Assembly (NCBI GenBank): GCA_035946625.1
Contig: DASYZE010000069.1
Coordinates: forward strand, 1-64,000
Direction of reading: 5' to 3'
Source: DASYXZ01 sp035946625
GTDB lineage: Bacteria > Acidobacteriota > Terriglobia > UBA7540
Length of the DNA stretch: 64,000 nucleotides
The translations under genes were made by a program, and so were the position numbers. Within the stretch, counting starts at the first letter, position 1, and every line of letters starts with the position of its first letter. Under the pieces are notes generated by a model that saw only the letters and a list, made by a program, of their open reading frames with translations, was not told the origin of the DNA and made no database searches. Shown here in pieces: positions 61,496 to 64,000 of this stretch.

Positions 61496-61833
61496 ATGGA
61501 TTGGACGCATAAACTCTACTTCGGCGACAATCTCAGAATCCTCCGCGAGCACGTGGCCGCGGATAGCGTGGACCTGATTTACCTCGACCCGCCCTTCAAC
61601 TCGAGCGCCAACTACGCCTTATTTGTAGCGCCGCCCTTCAGGGCGGCACCTGCCGGGCTGAAGCCCGGCGCTACAGCAAGCGGCGAAGAATCCGCCGCTC
61701 AGATTACTGCCTTTGAGGACACCTGGCAGTGGAGCGTGGAACCCGAGGCGGTGTAAAAGGAAATCATCACCAGTGGCCCGCGCAAACTCGCCGACTTGAT
61801 GAAAGCCTTGCTCGCCCTCGTGGGCCGCGATTA
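61496..61833 (+). pseudogene. N-terminal remnant of a DNA methyltransferase-endonuclease gene
   Basis: The first 86 codons read MDWTHKLYFGDNLRILREHV, then the catalytic motif IV DPPF (LIYLDPPFNSSANY), typical of N6-adenine or N4-cytosine methyltransferases. A 52-bp REP-like element (61624-61675) is inserted in frame, adding FVAPPFRAAPAGLKPGATA. A TAA replaces what is normally an aromatic codon (after SVEPEAV), but the frame goes on with KEIITSGPRKLADLMKALLALVGRD until TAG at 61831. The S-adenosylmethionine-binding half and target-recognition region are missing, so no activity is expected. The matching C-terminus is at 63029. Confidence 0.8.
61624..61675. repeat. REP-like double hairpin inserted in the methyltransferase remnant
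   Basis: TGTAGCGCCG ... CGGCGCTACA termini (10-bp perfect inverted ends) enclose two hairpins (GCCGCCCTTCAGGGCGGC and GCCGGGCTGAAGCCCGGC). The length is 52 bp. In frame with the disrupted gene. Confidence 0.85.
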
Positions 61834-61918
61834 GGTGGGTCATTTTGCCACGCAGTTAATTCCTGCCAGTCTATTGACAAAATACTCCTAAAATACCACA
61901 GTGCTTTCAGGAGGGATT

Positions 61919-63019
61919 ATGCTCTGCGTGGGAAAGGCGGTTCGCCTAAATGGGAAAGACTATCAGATTGATTCCGAAGAAATCAGGGAGCTTAGTGCTC
62001 GGCTTGAGCCCAAAACGATAGACAAATACTGGGTTAGGATCGATGGGCGCCGACTACCTCCGAAGCAGGTGGTTTCTGAACTATTGGGTGTTCCTTTGGT
62101 CGAGTTCACGACAATGGACGCAACTCGGGTCTTGAGTGGCGCAGGGTTCAAGGTTTATTCGGAGTCGGAAAAGGCAGAATCAGTTAAGACCGAATCCGAG
62201 GCGTTGCTTGAAGAGTATTTGCGTGCTCACGGCTTAATTGATTTCGAGTTCCAACCCACAGTGGATGGCACACTCAAAAGGCCGGACTACCTTCTGCACG
62301 CTGGGGGAGAAGAGCTATTTCTCGAAGTGAAGGAGTTCGCCGCAACCCCCGAGGACCTTCAATTCCGCTTTGGCGCTTACGACCCCTATGGCCCCATCCG
62401 GGAAAAGATTGGTGCCGGTCGAAAAAAGTTCAAGGAGATGGAGGGGCGCTGCTGCTGCCTAGTCATGCACAATCACGACAAACCATTAGTCAGCCTTGAT
62501 TGGCAGAGGGTCATGGGGGCCATGCTAGGCAATGTCGGGTTTTCTTTTCCCGTAGACACGAGAACTGGCGAGGGCGATGTCTCAAAAATGGAGCGCGTAA
62601 CTCTTGGCGGCGGGAAGATGCACAAGCATAAAGACGATGCCCCGATATCACCACAAAACACAACTATCAGTGCGGTAATTGTCGTGGAGAGTTATGGAAT
62701 TGGCCAGAAGCGATTTCAGCTATCAGTCCACGAAAAGGAACAGGAGTTGGGGCGCGAATTGAGTGTGGAGGAATACTTGGACTTGGCACAAAGGTCGGCT
62801 GGAACCGAACGCGACCTTTCCCTTAACAGGATACGAGTCCGTGTTCACGAAAATCCGTATGCTTTGGTTCCCCTCAGCCGCGATTTGTTCATGGGGCCAT
62901 TCGATGAGCGATATGGCAAAATCGAAAATACGGGACGGTGGGGACAAGTCTTCGTCGGCCAGGGTGTAGCCGAATTTGAACAGAAATCGCCTGCAGCAAA
63001 GCTCCTGAGCAAAACCTAG
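61919..63019 (+). CDS. Stand-alone PD-(D/E)XK-type nuclease with N-terminal recognition module
   Basis: A 366-residue protein. The ATG at 61919 follows GGAGG (the frame opens at a GTG at 61901). The N-terminus (about residues 3-80) carries a compact module with KYWVRIDGRRLPPKQVVSELLG and FTTMDATRVLSGAGF, a pattern I associate with small modules fused to HNH or PD-(D/E)XK restriction enzymes. The nuclease core is at about 110-150: RPDYLLHAGGEELFLEVKEFA gives PD...ExK. The C-terminal half is not recognised. Codon use is more A/T-rich than the neighbours. It is inserted between two halves of a degraded restriction gene, so it was probably acquired horizontally. Confidence 0.7.
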   Translation: MLCVGKAVRLNGKDYQIDSEEIRELSARLEPKTIDKYWVRIDGRRLPPKQVVSELLGVPLVEFTTMDATRVLSGAGFKVYSESEKAESVKTESEALLEEYLRAHGLIDFEFQPTVDGTLKRPDYLLHAGGEELFLEVKEFAATPEDLQFRFGAYDPYGPIREKIGAGRKKFKEMEGRCCCLVMHNHDKPLVSLDWQRVMGAMLGNVGFSFPVDTRTGEGDVSKMERVTLGGGKMHKHKDDAPISPQNTTISAVIVVESYGIGQKRFQLSVHEKEQELGRELSVEEYLDLAQRSAGTERDLSLNRIRVRVHENPYALVPLSRDLFMGPFDERYGKIENTGRWGQVFVGQGVAEFEQKSPAAKLLSKT

Positions 63020-63028
63020 CCATGCTAG

Positions 63029-63415
63029 ACGGGGAAGGGCGCGGACACCGGAATCGACGGCTACATCAACTTTTTCGACGACAAGAGCGGACAGGCTGAA
63101 CAGGTGATCGTACAGGTGAAAAGCGGGCACATCGGCGCGAATCACGTTCGAGACTTGAAAGGCGTGCTGGAGCGCGAGAAAGCCGCCATCGGTGCGCTGA
63201 TCACTTTGCGCGAGCCCACCCGCCCCATGCTCACCGAGGCTGCCGCTGCCGGTTTCTACGAACCGAAGGAATTTCCAGGGCGCTATCCCCGCCTGCAAAT
63301 CCTCACAGTCGCGGAATTGCTGGCGGGCAAGAAACTCGAATACCCAGCGCACTGCGTCGAGACTTTCGCCAAAGGCGAGCGCAAGACGAAGACGGAGCAG
63401 GAAGAGATGTTTTAG
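63029..63415 (+). pseudogene. C-terminal endonuclease remnant of the same methyltransferase gene
   Basis: The frame begins after a stop codon (TAG at 63026) with no start codon, in full protein-like sequence: KGADTGIDGYINFF, EQVIVQVKSGHIGANHVRDLKGVLEREKAAIGALITL, ending KGERKTKTEQEEMF. The QVKSG strand with the upstream Asp is the Mrr-type PD-(D/E)XK restriction domain that is often fused behind methyltransferases beginning MDWTHKLYFGDNL. A small-fragment reading from the GTG at 63104 is possible but would lack the catalytic Asp. It reads like a debris copy. Confidence 0.75.
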
Positions 63416-63426
63416 CGGGAGCGGAC

Positions 63427-64000
63427 ATGGACACGTTTGAGCCGATTCACCTGCATCCAGAGGCCTCCAATAACTTCAACGAGAGAGCAGAGGCCCTTCT
63501 ACCACTCCTTTCCGAAGTGCCTGTTCCGGGGCCAGAAGTTGGAGGCTTTAAACCACAGATCCACCCGCGCGCTAACTTAACAGGAGAGGACATTATCGGG
63601 GGAGTCAAAGTGGGGTTGATGGACTTTCGTGGAATGGAGTGTGGCAAGCTTTTCGAGCACGATGGAAAGACCTTCGGCCTTGTCGGCCGGGGATTCAAGG
63701 ACCTTCAGACGCTAGCCGGCCGCATACAGGAGACGAAGTCCGTTCGTCCTTATATTAGTGTTCAGCGCATAACCGAATGCGGATTTGAGTGGTTGCGGAG
63801 ACGGCACGGCAGAAATACCAGCGAGTCGTTCACTGAGTTCGTCCTTCGAGAAGCAAGCTCGCAGATTGGGGACAATGAAATTTGGCATCCGCTGTATCAC
63901 GTTTTCATTCAATCTGATCTGGTGGTAGGCAAAGTCGTTTTCAAGACCTTAACGCCCGAGATGTTCGGCCGCTGGGACCACGTACCGGGCGGAGTACCTC
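63427..64000 (+). CDS. Partial hypothetical protein, open to the window end
   Basis: The frame starts at the ATG at 63427, 12 bp after the endonuclease remnant ends (GGGAGCGGAC precedes it), and runs without stop to the edge, 191 codons. The product starts MDTFEPIHLHPEASNNFNER, with LTGEDIIGGVKVGLMDFRG and a Phe/Trp/Arg-rich later part (GFEWLRRRHGRNTSESFTEFV). No signal or membrane segment is seen. No family recognised. The position suggests a further accessory gene, possibly in defence. Truncated by the window. Confidence 0.5.
   Translation, partial: MDTFEPIHLHPEASNNFNERAEALLPLLSEVPVPGPEVGGFKPQIHPRANLTGEDIIGGVKVGLMDFRGMECGKLFEHDGKTFGLVGRGFKDLQTLAGRIQETKSVRPYISVQRITECGFEWLRRRHGRNTSESFTEFVLREASSQIGDNEIWHPLYHVFIQSDLVVGKVVFKTLTPEMFGRWDHVPGGVP

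Noticed and set aside
1..64000. CRISPR array or prophage
   Set aside because: No regularly spaced identical repeats, cas genes, integrase, capsid or terminase genes were seen.

Overview
The window looks like a chromosomal segment of a Gram-negative bacterium, most likely an Acidobacteriota (inference). The reasons are moderately high GC, an Oar-like TonB receptor with a carboxypeptidase-regulatory domain, a zinc-ribbon Ser/Thr kinase, fused LptF-LptG, Kdo enzymes (kdsC, kdsD), and glycyl-tRNA synthetase split into glyQ and glyS. No rRNA, tRNA, CRISPR array or complete transposon was seen.

Layout. 0-1.6 kb: a partial minus-strand gene, a CpoB/YbgF-like protein and ssb. 7.1-1.7 kb (minus): an ECF sigma factor, its zinc anti-sigma factor, a Spy/CpxP-like protein, a MacA-type adaptor, a MacB-type ATPase and permease, and a small secreted protein, which together look like a self-contained envelope-stress and efflux operon. 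7.2-13.3 kb: an XRE regulator, guaA, leuS, nfo and a GuaD-like deaminase. 13.9-26.9 kb: a B12/radical-SAM protein, an esterase, an M13 peptidase, a PQQ-type propeller, a cytochrome-ankyrin-toroid fusion, and an aroF / beta-propeller / mpg operon. 26.9-39.4 kb: a kinase, a UBP zinc finger, the TonB receptor, several small secreted proteins, HNH, NTF2-like, receiver-like and cytochrome c genes, plus a 45-residue membrane protein with a strong ribosome binding site. 39.9-55.0 kb: GH57, lptFG, a frameshifted tRNA-binding protein, ppdK, glyS, glyQ and recO. 55.6-61.2 kb: a PfkB kinase, an SDR, kdsC, kdsD and a GGDEF protein. 61.5-64 kb: an accessory restriction-like island in which a methyltransferase-endonuclease gene is broken and an intact PD-(D/E)XK-type nuclease gene lies between its two remnants.

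The most unusual signal is a family of short palindromes found only between about 33.4 and 52.5 kb. A 17-bp odd dyad, TTAAAGTANTACTTTAA, occurs about 16 times, complete or as half sites, both between genes and in frame inside glyS, the GH57 gene and ppdK. At five places it lies exactly 5 bp from a second palindrome, GTCGNCGCGNCGAC, forming a fixed 36-bp bipartite element. I know of no described system with this signature. A second layer of repeats, degenerate 7-10 bp low-complexity tracts and REP-like hairpins, fills many intergenic gaps and has entered coding sequence in glyQ, glyS and the methyltransferase remnant.
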